Shown here: positions 1 to 9,004 of the stretch, one piece after another | Position numbering within the stretch: the first letter of the stretch is position 1 | Layout of the letters: every line of letters starts with the position of its first letter | From: Caldilineaceae bacterium | GTDB taxonomy: Bacteria; Chloroflexota; Anaerolineae; Caldilineales; Caldilineaceae | Length of the DNA stretch: 64,000 nucleotides | Direction: 5' to 3' | NCBI GenBank assembly: GCA_022823185.1 | Contig: JAJDXQ010000020.1 | Coordinates: forward strand, 1-64,000 | Translations under genes and position numbers: made by a program | The notes under the pieces: model-generated | The model's database searches: none | What the model was told of the DNA's origin: nothing | What the model saw: only the letters and a program-made list of their open reading frames with translations

Positions 1-1
1 G

Positions 2-199
2 GGCCGCGGCTACATCGGCGCAAACCCGGAGAAACTCAAGATTGTCGGCGGCGCGCTGGCGACCGAGGAGTTCGGCTTCATCTTCACGCCCGGCAGCGAA
101 TGGACCGCGCCCTTCAATGCCGCCATCCAGACCATGAAGGACGATGGCTACAACGAATACCTGAACGTAAAGTGGTTCTTCCTCTACGATCCAAACTGA
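2..199 (+). CDS. Amino-acid ABC transporter substrate-binding protein, C-terminal fragment
   Basis: Only the last 65 residues are in the window; the gene begins upstream. The fragment ends in the family-3 solute-binding pattern: a segment ending FGFIFTPGSEW, then a helix with NAAIQTMKDDGYNEYL and a terminal KWFF, like the end of glutamine/histidine/arginine binding proteins. Such lipid-anchored or periplasmic proteins deliver a polar amino acid to a membrane permease. The next gene, 78 bases on, is that permease, which supports the call. Substrate cannot be told from the tail. Confidence 0.8.
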   Translation, partial: GRGYIGANPEKLKIVGGALATEEFGFIFTPGSEWTAPFNAAIQTMKDDGYNEYLNVKWFFLYDPN

Positions 200-277
200 T
201 CCGGCTTCGGACGCAGGGAGCGCCGCTGAGCATCCCGCCCGCTCCCTGCGTTCACCATCCCGCTGCACCCTGCGCCC

Positions 278-1135
278 GTGCCCGAAGCTGACGCCACCCG
301 GGGCCGCCCCCGGAGTTCGCCCGCCGACTACTTCGCGCGCCTGCCGTACTGGCTGCTGGCAGCGCTCCTCCTGGGCGTTCTCCTCCTCTGGACGCTGCTG
401 GCCGACGCCGACTACAATCTGATCTTCAACGCCGTCGTCAAGGGCGTTGGCGTGACCCTCTACGTCTGCCTGATATCGTTTGGCTTGGCCTTGCTGGCAG
501 GTCTGGTCTTCGGTCTGGCGCGCGTCTCCCGAAGTCGACTGATCTATGAACTGGCTTCTTTCTACGTGGAAATCATCCGCGGGGTGCCGATGCTGGTGAT
601 CCTGTTCTACATCGCCTTTGTCGGCGCGCCGGGGCTGGTGGATCTGTTCAACTGGGCCGGCGGGGCCATGCAGGGTCTGGGCCTTGGAGCGATCGGCAGG
701 CCGCTGGCCGAATTCAGCATCCGCCAGCTATCCTTCACCAGTCGAGCAATTCTGGCGTTGGTCATCGGCTATAGCGCGTTCATCGCTGAGATCTTTCGGG
801 CGGGGATCGAGAGCGTGGAGCGGGGTCAGTTGGAGGCGGCGCTCAGTCTCGGCATGAGCCGGGCCCAAGCCATGCGCCATGTCATCCTTCCCCAGGCCGT
901 CCGCCGTGTGCTTCCACCCCTGGGCAATGACTTTATCGCCATGCTCAAAGACTCAGCGCTGGTTTCAGTTCTGGGCGTTCAGGACATCACGCAACTGGGC
1001 AGGCTCTATGCAACCAGCACGTTTCACTTCTTTGAAACCTACAATGTCGTCGCTTTCCTCTACCTGGTAATGACGATCGGTCTTTCGCTGGTCGTACGCT
1101 ATTGGGAAAACCGGAACCCGGCAAGCGTGCATTAG
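278..1135 (+). CDS. Polar amino-acid ABC transporter permease (HisM/GlnP type)
   Basis: This 285-residue integral membrane protein carries several hydrophobic helices (about residues 25-45, 55-80, 100-120, 160-180, 250-270). The cytoplasmic EAA loop that docks the ATPase is visible as [20 protein letters not shown] (about residues 187-206). It follows the substrate-binding protein tail, so the two form one importer. No ATP-binding gene follows; it must lie upstream or elsewhere. The start is a GTG with no clear Shine-Dalgarno; an internal start is possible because the first 20 residues are polar and low in complexity. Confidence 0.9.
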   Translation: MPEADATRGRPRSSPADYFARLPYWLLAALLLGVLLLWTLLADADYNLIFNAVVKGVGVTLYVCLISFGLALLAGLVFGLARVSRSRLIYELASFYVEIIRGVPMLVILFYIAFVGAPGLVDLFNWAGGAMQGLGLGAIGRPLAEFSIRQLSFTSRAILALVIGYSAFIAEIFRAGIESVERGQLEAALSLGMSRAQAMRHVILPQAVRRVLPPLGNDFIAMLKDSALVSVLGVQDITQLGRLYATSTFHFFETYNVVAFLYLVMTIGLSLVVRYWENRNPASVH

Positions 1136-1251
1136 CGCTCGGCAAGGCGCGAGGCTTCGAGGGCCCTCAGAAAAGAAAAGTCAGCGCGCCCTTGCAACCT
1201 CAACTGCCAAATAGAACGAAAACGGTCCTCTCGGGAATTCGCGAGACTGAA

Positions 1252-1644
1252 TCAGCTGCCTCGATTGACCTGGTGTTCGGCGATATCGATCTCGCCCTCA
1301 TAGGTCAGCGCGTCATCTCCTTCTTCACCCGTGCTGATGCGAATCAAGTTCTCCACCGGACAAATGAAGATGGCTCCGTCACCCTGGTTGCCCGTCGCAG
1401 CTGTCTTCAGTATGACGTCAACAACCTGTTCAACGTCCTCGTCGCTGACCACGAAACTCATCTGAATGCGCGGCAGCGTGTCCACAACGTATGTGCTGTG
1501 ACGTCCTGCCAGCTTGATGCCGCTCTGACGACCATGCCCTTGCACTTCGACGGTATCGACGGCAGGGACCCCAATTTCAATTAGAGCCATCCTGACAGCG
1601 TCCAGTTTCTCACTTCGAATGTACGCTTCTATCTTTTTTAGCAC
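1252..1644 (-). CDS. P-II family nitrogen regulatory protein, copy 1
   Basis: P-II trimers sense 2-oxoglutarate and ATP/ADP and gate ammonium transporters. The 130-residue product aligns along its length with GlnB/GlnK: MLKKIEAYIRSEKL at the start, the T-loop from GHGRQ to a tyrosine equivalent to Tyr51, then GDGAIF and RISTGEEG. An upstream ATG at 1650 sits one base from GGAGG (1652-1656), whereas the GTG at 1644 has a seven-base spacing and gives the normal P-II N-terminus, so I chose it. Family residues Lys58, Lys90 and Arg103 (ligand contacts in E. coli) appear here as Arg, Ala and Ser. The C-terminus runs about 18 residues past the usual end. It is last in the amtB cluster. Confidence 0.9.
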   Translation of the reverse strand: MLKKIEAYIRSEKLDAVRMALIEIGVPAVDTVEVQGHGRQSGIKLAGRHSTYVVDTLPRIQMSFVVSDEDVEQVVDVILKTAATGNQGDGAIFICPVENLIRISTGEEGDDALTYEGEIDIAEHQVNRGS

Positions 1645-1670
1645 CGCCATCCCTCCTGTGTGCTGAACGC

Positions 1671-1700
1671 GGCTCGCGTCGTTAGGGTAGACCGCGAGCC
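1671..1700 (-). other. Intergenic hairpin between the two P-II genes
   Basis: An 8-bp perfect stem (ggctcgcg, 1671-1678, with cgcgagcc, 1693-1700) closes a 14-base loop in the 60-base spacer between the P-II genes. No T-run follows on the minus strand, so it looks more like an mRNA-stability or processing element than an intrinsic terminator. Confidence 0.5.
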
Positions 1701-1704
1701 CCCC

Positions 1705-2148
1705 TCATTCATCGATTCTGTACTTCCTTTCCAGGTAGAATGCAAAGAAGTCGCTCAGATCAGGGGGAGACGAACGAATGCCTTGGATGTCGATGTCTCC
1801 CTCATAAACGAGCGCGTCGGCGCCCTCTTCTCCCGTGCTGATCCGTATGAGAGTCTCCACAGGGCAAATGTAGATGGCGCCATCACCCTGTCTTCCCGTC
1901 GCCGCTCTCTCTCGAATCGTCTCGACAATCTGCGATACCTCTTCCTCACCGACAACCATAGTCAGTCGAGTCCGGGGCAACGTATCCACAGTGTAACTGC
2001 TGTGACGCCCGGCCAACCTGATGCCCGTCTGCCTGCCGTGTCCCTGAACCTCCACAGCATCAATCGCCGGGACTCCGATATCGACCAAAGCCGACCGGAC
2101 ATCAGCCAGCTTTTCGTTTCGGATGTAGGCTTCCACCTTCTTGAACAT
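1705..2148 (-). CDS. P-II family nitrogen regulatory protein, copy 2
   Basis: This second P-II protein (147 residues) is clearly paralogous to its neighbour: it shares EVQGHGRQ, the T-loop tyrosine (SSYTVDTLPR), GDGAIYICPVE and RISTGEEG. It has a longer C-terminal extension of about 30 residues (ending FFAFYLERKYRIDE). It is the P-II gene closest to amtB, the usual place of glnK, and probably controls the transporter. Start: ATG at 2148 with GGGAG seven bases upstream; an adjacent GTG at 2151 is the alternative. The same three ligand-contact positions differ from E. coli GlnB as in copy 1, so ligand response may differ. Confidence 0.9.
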   Translation of the reverse strand: MFKKVEAYIRNEKLADVRSALVDIGVPAIDAVEVQGHGRQTGIRLAGRHSSYTVDTLPRTRLTMVVGEEEVSQIVETIRERAATGRQGDGAIYICPVETLIRISTGEEGADALVYEGDIDIQGIRSSPPDLSDFFAFYLERKYRIDE

Positions 2149-2193
2149 CACTCCGCTCCCTTTCGCTGCAAGAGGAGTGATCCGTATTTTCGG

Positions 2194-2225
2194 TCAGGGT
2201 CGTGCGCGCAGCCGCACGACCCTGA
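2194..2225 (-). other. Strong 13-bp hairpin upstream of P-II copy 2
   Basis: Arms 2194-2206 (tcagggtcgtgcg) and 2213-2225 (cgcacgaccctga) pair perfectly around a 6-base loop. It lies between the amtB end and the P-II start on the transcribed strand. There is no downstream T-run, so a role in mRNA stabilisation or partial attenuation of the P-II genes is more likely than full termination. Confidence 0.6.
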
Positions 2226-2238
2226 ACCCAGAAGGCGT

Positions 2239-2349
2239 CTAGGACCTTTCGCCCTCCCCACTCTCGCTTTCCACTCCCGCGCCCTCTTCACTCTCGTCTT
2301 CCGTCACAACCCCTGCCCCACTCTCGCTATCCGGGATTTCGTCATCCAT
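2239..2349 (-). CDS. Possible acidic 36-residue micro-ORF between amtB and P-II
   Basis: Downstream of the amtB stop an ATG (2349) opens a 36-codon frame rich in Glu, Ser and Gly, starting MDDEIPDSESGAG. It is built of three degenerate 10-residue units (DSESGAGVVT, EDESEEGAGV, ESESGEGERS), mirrored in DNA by 14-base repeats spaced exactly 30 bases apart (2259, 2289, 2319). AAGG lies ten bases before the ATG. It could be a small peptide, or the detached acidic tail of an ancestral AmtB lost through a frameshift. No family is recognised. Confidence 0.35.
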   Translation of the reverse strand: MDDEIPDSESGAGVVTEDESEEGAGVESESGEGERS

Positions 2350-2373
2350 GCTTTCACTACCTTGCCTCGCTAG

Positions 2374-3582
2374 TCACGCATAGGCCCGCTCGCCGTGCTC
2401 GCTGATGTCCAGCCCGATCTCCTCTTCCTGCTCGGTGACTGCAAGACCCCAGACCGCATCCAGGATTTTGGTCAGAATGAAAGTGATGACCACCGAGTAG
2501 ATGATGGTGACCAGTACGGTCATCAGCTGGATGCCAAACTGCGTGGGGTTGCCGTAGAAGAGGCCGTCGGTGCCGCCAACGGAGGCCGTGGCGAAGAGGC
2601 CGGTTGCCAGCGCCCCCCACGCGCCCGCCATGCCGTGACACGCCCATACGTCCAGACTTTCGTCCAGTCCCCGCTTCTCGCGCAGGTCGATGCTGTAATA
2701 GCTGACAGGCGCTGCAATCGCGCCGATCAGGAGCGCCGACATCGGCGTGACAAAGCCGGCCGCCGGCGTGATCGCAACCAGGCCCACAACCGCGCCCGTC
2801 ACGATTCCCAGTACGCTCGGCTTGTTGTCTCGCCAGGACAGAAACATCCATGTCACCGCCGCAGCCGCAGCCGCCGTATTCGTGTTCACAAGGGCTTGCA
2901 CGGCCTGGCCGTTGGCTGCCAGCGCGCTGCCGCCGTTAAAGCCGAACCAGCCGACCCAGAGCAGACCCGCTCCCAATACCGTAAACGCGATGTTGTGCGG
3001 CTCGATCGCGACCTGGCCGAATCCCTTGCGTTTGCGGATCGCCATGGCGAACGCAAGCGCCGAAAAGCCGGCCGTAATATGGACAACCGTCCCGCCGGCA
3101 AAGTCCAGCGCGCCCCATCGGGCAAAGAGGCCGCCGCCCCAGGCCCAGTGGCAAACCGGATCGTAGACGAGCGTGGCCCACAACACAGCGAATACCAGGT
3201 ACACTTTGAAGCGAATCCGCTCAACAAATGTCCCCGAAATCAGCGCCGGCGTGATGATCGCAAACGTCATCTGGAAGGCTGCAAAGAGCAGGTGCGGAAT
3301 CGACAGCCCTTCCAGCGCCTCCACGCCAACATTGGACAGCCCAATGTAGTCAAGACCGCCAACCAGGCCGGCTACACTGGTGCCAAAGGCCAGAGTGTAT
3401 CCGATGACGACCCACTGTATGCTGATGAGGCCAATCGTAATGAAACTTAGGTTGAGTGTGGAGAGAATGTTCTTCCGGCGTACCATCCCACCGTAGAAGA
3501 ACCCCAGCGCAGGTGTCATCATCAGTACCAGGGCGGTAGCGACGATGATCCAGGCAGTGTCTCCAGAGTTGATGCCTTCCAT
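2374..3582 (-). CDS. amtB: Ammonium transporter AmtB
   Basis: This 402-residue polytopic protein of the Amt/Mep/Rh family conducts ammonium across the cytoplasmic membrane. It shows the family landmarks: an early GFFYGGMVR segment, FGTSVAGLVGG, DFAGGTVVHITAG (pore histidine region), WVGWFGFNGGSAL and a second conserved histidine in CHGMAGAWGALATG. The start at 3582 has GGAGGA at 3592-3597 with nine-base spacing; an upstream in-frame ATG at 3609 has none. Two P-II genes follow on the same strand, the classic amtB-glnK arrangement, so uptake is probably blocked by P-II binding when nitrogen is plentiful. Confidence 0.95.
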   Translation of the reverse strand: MEGINSGDTAWIIVATALVLMMTPALGFFYGGMVRRKNILSTLNLSFITIGLISIQWVVIGYTLAFGTSVAGLVGGLDYIGLSNVGVEALEGLSIPHLLFAAFQMTFAIITPALISGTFVERIRFKVYLVFAVLWATLVYDPVCHWAWGGGLFARWGALDFAGGTVVHITAGFSALAFAMAIRKRKGFGQVAIEPHNIAFTVLGAGLLWVGWFGFNGGSALAANGQAVQALVNTNTAAAAAAVTWMFLSWRDNKPSVLGIVTGAVVGLVAITPAAGFVTPMSALLIGAIAAPVSYYSIDLREKRGLDESLDVWACHGMAGAWGALATGLFATASVGGTDGLFYGNPTQFGIQLMTVLVTIIYSVVITFILTKILDAVWGLAVTEQEEEIGLDISEHGERAYA

Positions 3583-3843
3583 AAACGCGTTTCCTCCTGT
3601 TGCAGGCATGACCTGCCTTCTGAAAAGCTCGTGTGGGGATAAGTGGATGAAGAGGGCCCCAGTCGGGACCTTCTCAACTACAAAATAATGATCGCCGACA
3701 ATATGCCCAAAATCCTATAGGCACACTGCACAATAGAACGCGATTCCCAGTTGTAAACGTTGCCCAATATCTGCCTTGCCCGCGCAGCCGCCGGGCGTGC
3801 CCGCCGCCATGACGCCTCGGCGTCATTTGCGCATTAAGTGAAG

Positions 3844-3873
3844 TTGGAAAATAAGGGGGCTTTTGACTACAAT
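3844..3873 (+). promoter_or_regulatory. Candidate promoter of pdxS
   Basis: TTGGAA (3844-3849) and TACAAT (3868-3873) are separated by 18 bases, a reasonable sigma-70-like match. Predicted transcription start is near 3880, giving a leader of about 110 bases before pdxS. The rest of the amtB-pdxS intergenic space (3583-3991) shows no gene. Confidence 0.5.
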
Positions 3874-3991
3874 AGCAGAAATAACTTTGCGGTGCAAGGG
3901 TTTGAACAGAATCTCCATTCAGTATTTGTCCCTCTCCGCGCACCAGGAGACGATTCTGTCGCGTTGCGGCAGAAAAGGAGGCGAGAGTCCC

Positions 3992-4909
3992 ATGAGTACA
4001 AAAAACGGGCAGCAAAGTGATGGACAGGTGGAAAGAGGAACATTCGGCGTAAAGGCCGGGCTGGCGCAGATGCTTAAGGGCGGCGTCATCATGGACGTGG
4101 TTACCGCCGAACAGGCCCGCATCGCAGAGGAGGCCGGCGCCTGCGCCGTAATGGCCCTGGAACGCGTTCCCGCCGACATTCGCAAGGATGGCGGCGTGGC
4201 GCGGATGAGTGACCCGCGGCTCATCAAAGAAATCATGGCGGCGGTCACGATTCCCGTGATGGCGAAGGTGCGCATTGGGCATTTTGTCGAAGCGCAGATC
4301 CTGGAAGCGCTTGGCGTTGACTATATTGACGAGAGTGAAGTCCTGACGCCCGCCGACGAGAGCCATCACATAAACAAACACAGCTTCACCATTCCATTTG
4401 TGTGCGGCTGCCGCAACCTGGGAGAAGCCCTGCGCCGGATCGCCGAAGGCGCCGCCATGATCCGCACCAAAGGCGAGGCCGGCACCGGCGATGTTGTCGA
4501 GGCCGTGCGCCACGCGCGCAATGTAAACGGCGCCATCCGCCGCATCAACCGCATGGACGAGGACGAGCTGTTCACCTTCGCGAAGGACATCCAGGCCCCC
4601 TACGAACTGGTCAAAGAGACGGCCGAGCTCAACCGCCTCCCCGTCGTCAACTTCGCAGCCGGCGGCGTCGCCACGCCCGCCGACGCGGCGTTGATGATGC
4701 AGTTGGGTGTCGACGGCGTATTCGTCGGCTCAGGAATCTTCAAGAGCGACGACCCCGCTAAACGCGCCCACGCCATCGTCCAAGCGGTTACACACTTCAA
4801 TGATCCTCACATCCTGGCGGAAGTGAGTGAAAACCTGGGCGCGCCCATGGTCGGCATCAACGTCACCGAACTCTCCGAGGCCGAGAAAATGGCGGAACGC
4901 GGCTGGTAG
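3992..4909 (+). CDS. pdxS: Pyridoxal 5'-phosphate synthase subunit PdxS
   Basis: PdxS (305 residues) is the lyase subunit of the deoxyxylulose-5-phosphate-independent vitamin B6 route. It joins ribose 5-phosphate, glyceraldehyde 3-phosphate and ammonia, the latter channelled from PdxT. The (beta/alpha)8 barrel carries the two catalytic lysines in VMAKVRIGH and [10 protein letters not shown], plus the highly conserved [13 protein letters not shown]. The ATG at 3992 is preceded by AAAGGAGG; open frame further upstream lacks conservation. The partner pdxT lies 485 bases downstream rather than immediately adjacent. The nearby PLP enzymes at 58-60 kb use this cofactor. Confidence 0.97.
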   Translation: MSTKNGQQSDGQVERGTFGVKAGLAQMLKGGVIMDVVTAEQARIAEEAGACAVMALERVPADIRKDGGVARMSDPRLIKEIMAAVTIPVMAKVRIGHFVEAQILEALGVDYIDESEVLTPADESHHINKHSFTIPFVCGCRNLGEALRRIAEGAAMIRTKGEAGTGDVVEAVRHARNVNGAIRRINRMDEDELFTFAKDIQAPYELVKETAELNRLPVVNFAAGGVATPADAALMMQLGVDGVFVGSGIFKSDDPAKRAHAIVQAVTHFNDPHILAEVSENLGAPMVGINVTELSEAEKMAERGW

Positions 4910-4980
4910 CGGGCGCAGAGCCTGCCCCTGAATTCGTTTCCTGGCGGCGGCAGAAGAACGCGTATCCTCTGCCGCCGCGC

Positions 4981-5040
4981 TATACGCCCTCCCTGACGTG
5001 AGGATGGACCGGCGGCGAATGTCTTAGTGAAGGGCGTATA
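4981..5040. repeat. 10-bp inverted repeat in the pdxS-pdxT spacer
   Basis: tatacgccct (4981-4990) and its exact reverse complement agggcgtata (5031-5040) flank 40 bases in the unusually long pdxS-pdxT spacer (4910-5394). It could form a long-range hairpin or be a paired protein-binding site. No gene is evident in this spacer. Confidence 0.4.
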
Positions 5041-5394
5041 CCGCAATCGGGTGGTCGCACGCGCACTGCGTGTGCCTGCATCCAACTGCCAAAGGTTCTC
5101 TATTCTGTTTGCGAATCGCCAGCCAGCCCAGGACCCGGTTTCGTGTTGGGATCATCCCACAAGAAGGAACGCCAGGGTTGACCCGAAGCTCCCGGCGATG
5201 ACTCGGACTGACCGCCCGGTTGATTTCGCAAGATCCGTGAGCACAGTTTCGCTTGGCGAAGCCTGCCTACGCCAACCTTCGAAAAGACCGCAAGGCAGAC
5301 ATCCGCTCACGCGCAATCCGAAGGACTTCGCAATGCGGCCCCCGTTTCCTGTCCTGACTCCCTTCAATCCCCTCTCAAAGCGAGAAGACGGCAC

Positions 5395-6021
5395 ATGAGC
5401 GAAATTCGTCTGGGAGTCCTCGCGCTTCAAGGGGCCTTTCGCGAGCACATCGCCATGCTGAAGCGGCTCAACGTCGAGGCCGCGGAAGTGCGCCTCGCCC
5501 GGGAGCTGGACGACCTCGACGGCCTGATCATCCCCGGCGGAGAGAGCACCAGCATGGGGCTCGTCGCCGAACGGTGGGGTCTGGTCGAACCCCTGCGGCG
5601 CTGGGTTCACGGCGGCAAACCTACCTGGGGCACATGCGCCGGCATGATTCTGCTGGCCGAACGCGCCACAGGGCAGAAACTGGGCGGCCAGGCCCTGATT
5701 GGCGGCCTGGATGTCACCGTAAACCGCAATTACTTCGGGCGCCAGGTCGACAGTTTCGAGGCCGAACTCGACGTGCCCGCGTTGGGCGACAGACCGTTCC
5801 ATGCCGTCTTCATCCGCGCCCCCGCCATCACCTCCGTCGCCGAAGACGTGGAGACCCTCTCGACCGTTGCAACCCTCCATGACGACGATAATTCCGTCAT
5901 CGCGGCGGTTCGCAAAGGCCCAATTCTCGCCACCGCCTTCCACCCCGAGCTGACCGACGACCTGCGCTGGCACCGCTACTTTGTGCAAATGGTTAAGGAC
6001 TCCAAATCCTGCGCCAGCTGA
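5395..6021 (+). CDS. pdxT: Pyridoxal 5'-phosphate synthase glutaminase subunit PdxT
   Basis: PdxT (208 residues) hydrolyses glutamine and passes ammonia to PdxS. It has the class-I amidotransferase fold: [13 protein letters not shown] at the start, PGGEST, the nucleophile cysteine in [10 protein letters not shown], and the His-Glu of the triad in FHPELT near the C-terminus. The length is normal for the family, and the ATG at 5395 gives the expected N-terminus. An intrinsic terminator follows. Confidence 0.96.
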   Translation: MSEIRLGVLALQGAFREHIAMLKRLNVEAAEVRLARELDDLDGLIIPGGESTSMGLVAERWGLVEPLRRWVHGGKPTWGTCAGMILLAERATGQKLGGQALIGGLDVTVNRNYFGRQVDSFEAELDVPALGDRPFHAVFIRAPAITSVAEDVETLSTVATLHDDDNSVIAAVRKGPILATAFHPELTDDLRWHRYFVQMVKDSKSCAS

Positions 6022-6135
6022 CAGGGCAAATAGGTTCGCCGGCGGCGGGTAGCCTGAGCCGGAAAGACTGCAGCGGCCTATCGGAACCGCCCCTATGCTT
6101 CCGGTCCGGCGCCTGCCAATGTACGCCCAACAAAA

Positions 6136-6169
6136 AGCCCGTGCGAAACCGTCAATTCTCGCACGGGCT
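6136..6169. terminator. Bidirectional intrinsic terminator between pdxT and the DUF4013 gene
   Basis: An 11-bp perfect stem (agcccgtgcga, 6136-6146, with tcgcacgggct, 6159-6169) has a 12-base loop. AAAAA precedes it (a U-run for minus-strand transcripts) and a T-rich stretch follows on the plus strand. The flanking genes converge. Confidence 0.85.
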
Positions 6170-6211
6170 ATTCCTTTTCTGACGCTTTGTGTCGCCCCGG
6201 TAATCTCGTCT

Positions 6212-7231
6212 CTACTGGCTCTTCGGCTCCGAAGAAGACTTGTCCTCATTGGGCTCAATACCTTCCCCGGATTGGTCTTCCTCCTCCGGCTGAGTATTCT
6301 CCTCCGCCTGACCGTCCTCCGCTCGTCCGGCAGAATCCGCTTGAGGCTCCCCCTCGTCTGGCATCTCCGTGTCGACCGTCGCTTCGGGATTCTCTGACGG
6401 CTCCGGCTCGGCTTGAGGGTCAAACACAGCCGGCGGGACCACTTCGGCTGAGAGGTCAGATTCTTCAGCAGGTTCAGCTGTCCATTCGAACTCCTGACCG
6501 GGGGCCGGAACAGGACCCGGTCCGCTCCCTGCCCCGCCTTCCCCAGCCCGTCGCGCCAACTGGCCGTACAGGTGGCTCTGGAAATAGTAAATGATTAGCT
6601 GCGACAGCGGCACCGTAACAACCGCGCCGATAACGCAAAGAATAAGGCCCACGATGCTGCCGACCGTCGCTATAATCATGCTGGCAATCACCGTGAGAAT
6701 CGCGACAATCGCGACATTGCCTATATGGTCGCGAGTCCAGTCCCAGACGTCGGTAAACTGAAGTCCTTCGCTGATTGTCTCGTTCCTGGCAAAAGCAACA
6801 GTGAAACCGGGTTGAAAGACGAGGAAGGCGATGCCAACCAGAAACTGCAGGCACAGGGAGCACAGTATGAACACTGCGCCAATATCACCGTCTGCGTATC
6901 GAACATTCTCTGAGACAACCACGCCGATGATGAACATCGGTACCGAAACCAGGATGATCGGCAGCGCCCAAATGAGGTAAACACAGATCAGCTTCAAGCC
7001 CCGTACCAAATCGTCACCCCACCGGTCCCATTCCGGCAGGACAGGATGGACGTCGTCGCGCACGTTCTGGATCAGACGCACCAGGTAACCGAACAGGATG
7101 AAGTAGCCTACGACGCCGATCAGCGCCACCAGCAGCAATGAACTGATCAGAAGCAGCCCCGTGCCGATGGCCGTCTTCTCGACCCAGCGTTCGTCCTCTG
7201 AAAAGTAAGTCAGCGCTCGTCCGATATCCAT
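6212..7231 (-). CDS. DUF4013 membrane protein with acidic C-terminal tail
   Basis: This 339-residue protein has about six hydrophobic segments in its first 240 residues and the DUF4013-like stretch around LPEWDRWGDDLVRGLK. The last 90 residues are a polar, Glu/Pro-rich tail that is probably disordered. Function is unknown. The ATG at 7231 has AAGGAGA seven bases upstream; an earlier in-frame start at 7267 is less likely. It lies between the pdxT terminator and queG, and its start is close to the queG stop, so the two minus-strand genes may be co-transcribed. Confidence 0.7.
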   Translation of the reverse strand: MDIGRALTYFSEDERWVEKTAIGTGLLLISSLLLVALIGVVGYFILFGYLVRLIQNVRDDVHPVLPEWDRWGDDLVRGLKLICVYLIWALPIILVSVPMFIIGVVVSENVRYADGDIGAVFILCSLCLQFLVGIAFLVFQPGFTVAFARNETISEGLQFTDVWDWTRDHIGNVAIVAILTVIASMIIATVGSIVGLILCVIGAVVTVPLSQLIIYYFQSHLYGQLARRAGEGGAGSGPGPVPAPGQEFEWTAEPAEESDLSAEVVPPAVFDPQAEPEPSENPEATVDTEMPDEGEPQADSAGRAEDGQAEENTQPEEEDQSGEGIEPNEDKSSSEPKSQ

Positions 7232-7273
7232 AGGTGCTCTCCTTATGTCGAAGACACTGCGTGGCAAGCAAGA

Positions 7274-8668
7274 TCAGTGTCCATCAATCCGGCTGTATTC
7301 TTCTCTACGCCCGCTTGCCCCTAAAGTTTCATTCCCTCGCACGAGCGCCGTGCCAATCTCCTCACGTACCCACTCGTCCCGCTCTTCGCCAAGCAGGGAC
7401 TCCAGACAGGCCGCGGCCCGACCATCGTTGTGCCGGCGCAGCAGTTCCCCCAGCCCCCATGCCGCGTGTCCTCGCGCCAGCGCCGTTTCGTCGGCCGCGG
7501 CCGCCTCCAGTCCCGTAAAGGCCGCCGGATCACCCCAATTCCCGAGCGCAACGCAAACATTGCGCAGCATACCCGACCGCTTCGCCCGCTTCAACGGCGA
7601 CCGCCGCCAGCGTTTCGCAAAGGCCCCCGGCTCCAGCCAGTAAGGATCGCGTGATTCGAACCCTTCCAGCAGCGGCGGCGCAACCCGGTCATGCTGTGCC
7701 TTCAGCCCTTCCAGCAACTGCGACCGCTCAGGCAGCCGCTGATTCCACGGACAGACCTCCTGGCAGATATCGCATCCGAAGACCCGGTTGCCAAACAGCG
7801 GCCGCAATGCCCGGGGAATCGGCTTGCGCGACTCAATCGTCCAGTAGGAAATGCAGCGCTGAGGATCGAGATGAAACGGGCCGACAAAGGCATCAGTCGG
7901 GCAGGCATCCAGGCAACGGGTGCAGTGGCCGCATGTGGCCGGTGCGGCCGCGGGAAACTCCGCCTCGACCTTCACCGCGCCGCCATTCGACTCCATCGAA
8001 GACTCGCTCCAACCATCCTGCAGCTGCCAGGCCCCATAGTCACCATCTGATGGCAAGCCGGCAAGAGTCTCCTCCACCCCGGGCCCCCCGCCGCGAAGCG
8101 TTGTCGCTGGCGCGTCCTCCGCCAACAGCTCCGGCACGAGCAGCGTTGCCAGAAAGAGCCAGCTGCCTCTCTGCGGGTGGATCGTACAGCAGTTCTTCCC
8201 GGTAAATCCCATGCCTGCCCGCTGTGCCCAGTCCCGTTCCAGTACAGGACCCGTATCCACCAGGCCCTTTCCCATCGTAGACCGGCCGGTCTGGCCGCGA
8301 ATCCAGCCGTCCAGCTCGTACAGCAGCGGACGGATGATCTCGTGGTAGTCATCCCCCCAGGCATAGCGGGCGATGATACCCCGCGAAGGATCATTTAGAA
8401 TCTCCGGCGCCAGGTCGAAACGATGATAATCAACGCCCAAAACGATCAGAGATCGGAACGCCGGACCATCTTCGGCCAGCAGGGCAGGATTGCGCCTCTT
8501 CTCCAAATGGCGGGTCAGATAGCCCATCTCGCCCGCCCGCCCCAATGCGACCCAGCCGGCAAAAAACGCCGCGTGCGGCGCCTCCTCCACCTTGATGATT
8601 CGGCAAAAGTCAAAGCCCAGCTGGCGGGCCTTCACTTTGAGCGACCTGGACAACACTCGATCAGACAC
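7274..8668 (-). CDS. queG: Epoxyqueuosine reductase QueG
   Basis: QueG performs the last step of queuosine tRNA modification, reducing epoxyqueuosine with cobalamin and two 4Fe-4S clusters. Seen here are the cobalamin-domain landmarks (DTGPVLERDWAQRAGMGFTG), the ferredoxin motifs CGHCTRCLDACPTDAF and CDICQEVCPWN, and a C-terminal HEAT-like region. I place the start at the GTG at 8668 (GGGAG six bases upstream), which gives 464 residues. A TTG/ATG-type start further upstream at 8848 would add 60 non-conserved residues. About 50-60 residues between the B12 region and the first cluster (DAPATTLRGGG to the first CGHC) look like a lineage insertion. Confidence 0.92.
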   Translation of the reverse strand: MSDRVLSRSLKVKARQLGFDFCRIIKVEEAPHAAFFAGWVALGRAGEMGYLTRHLEKRRNPALLAEDGPAFRSLIVLGVDYHRFDLAPEILNDPSRGIIARYAWGDDYHEIIRPLLYELDGWIRGQTGRSTMGKGLVDTGPVLERDWAQRAGMGFTGKNCCTIHPQRGSWLFLATLLVPELLAEDAPATTLRGGGPGVEETLAGLPSDGDYGAWQLQDGWSESSMESNGGAVKVEAEFPAAAPATCGHCTRCLDACPTDAFVGPFHLDPQRCISYWTIESRKPIPRALRPLFGNRVFGCDICQEVCPWNQRLPERSQLLEGLKAQHDRVAPPLLEGFESRDPYWLEPGAFAKRWRRSPLKRAKRSGMLRNVCVALGNWGDPAAFTGLEAAAADETALARGHAAWGLGELLRRHNDGRAAACLESLLGEERDEWVREEIGTALVRGNETLGASGRREEYSRIDGH

Positions 8669-9004
8669 ACGAGACTCCCACGCGGGGACGGATGCCCAGC
8701 CGCCGCGCTTTTCACGACCCGATTCTGTAACCCGGAATTCTTCGCCGGCCCTGCCCCGTCCAACCCCGCGAGTCAACGGGTAACGTTGCTGGGCCTGGAA
8801 AGGATAGGCTTTCCAACGTTGGCAGCGAACGCGCCGGCTTTCGTCCAATCTGCAGAGGATACGCCCTTCAAGGCAGGCACATTATACTTGCAGCCTGTCT
8901 CTGCATCAAGAGGACGCTCCACAAGTGCGTCCACCTTACGCTTCTACGCCTCCGCGCTCCACCCCCTCACCCCGCCAACACTCCGTGCGCCCCAAAAGGG
9001 GAGT

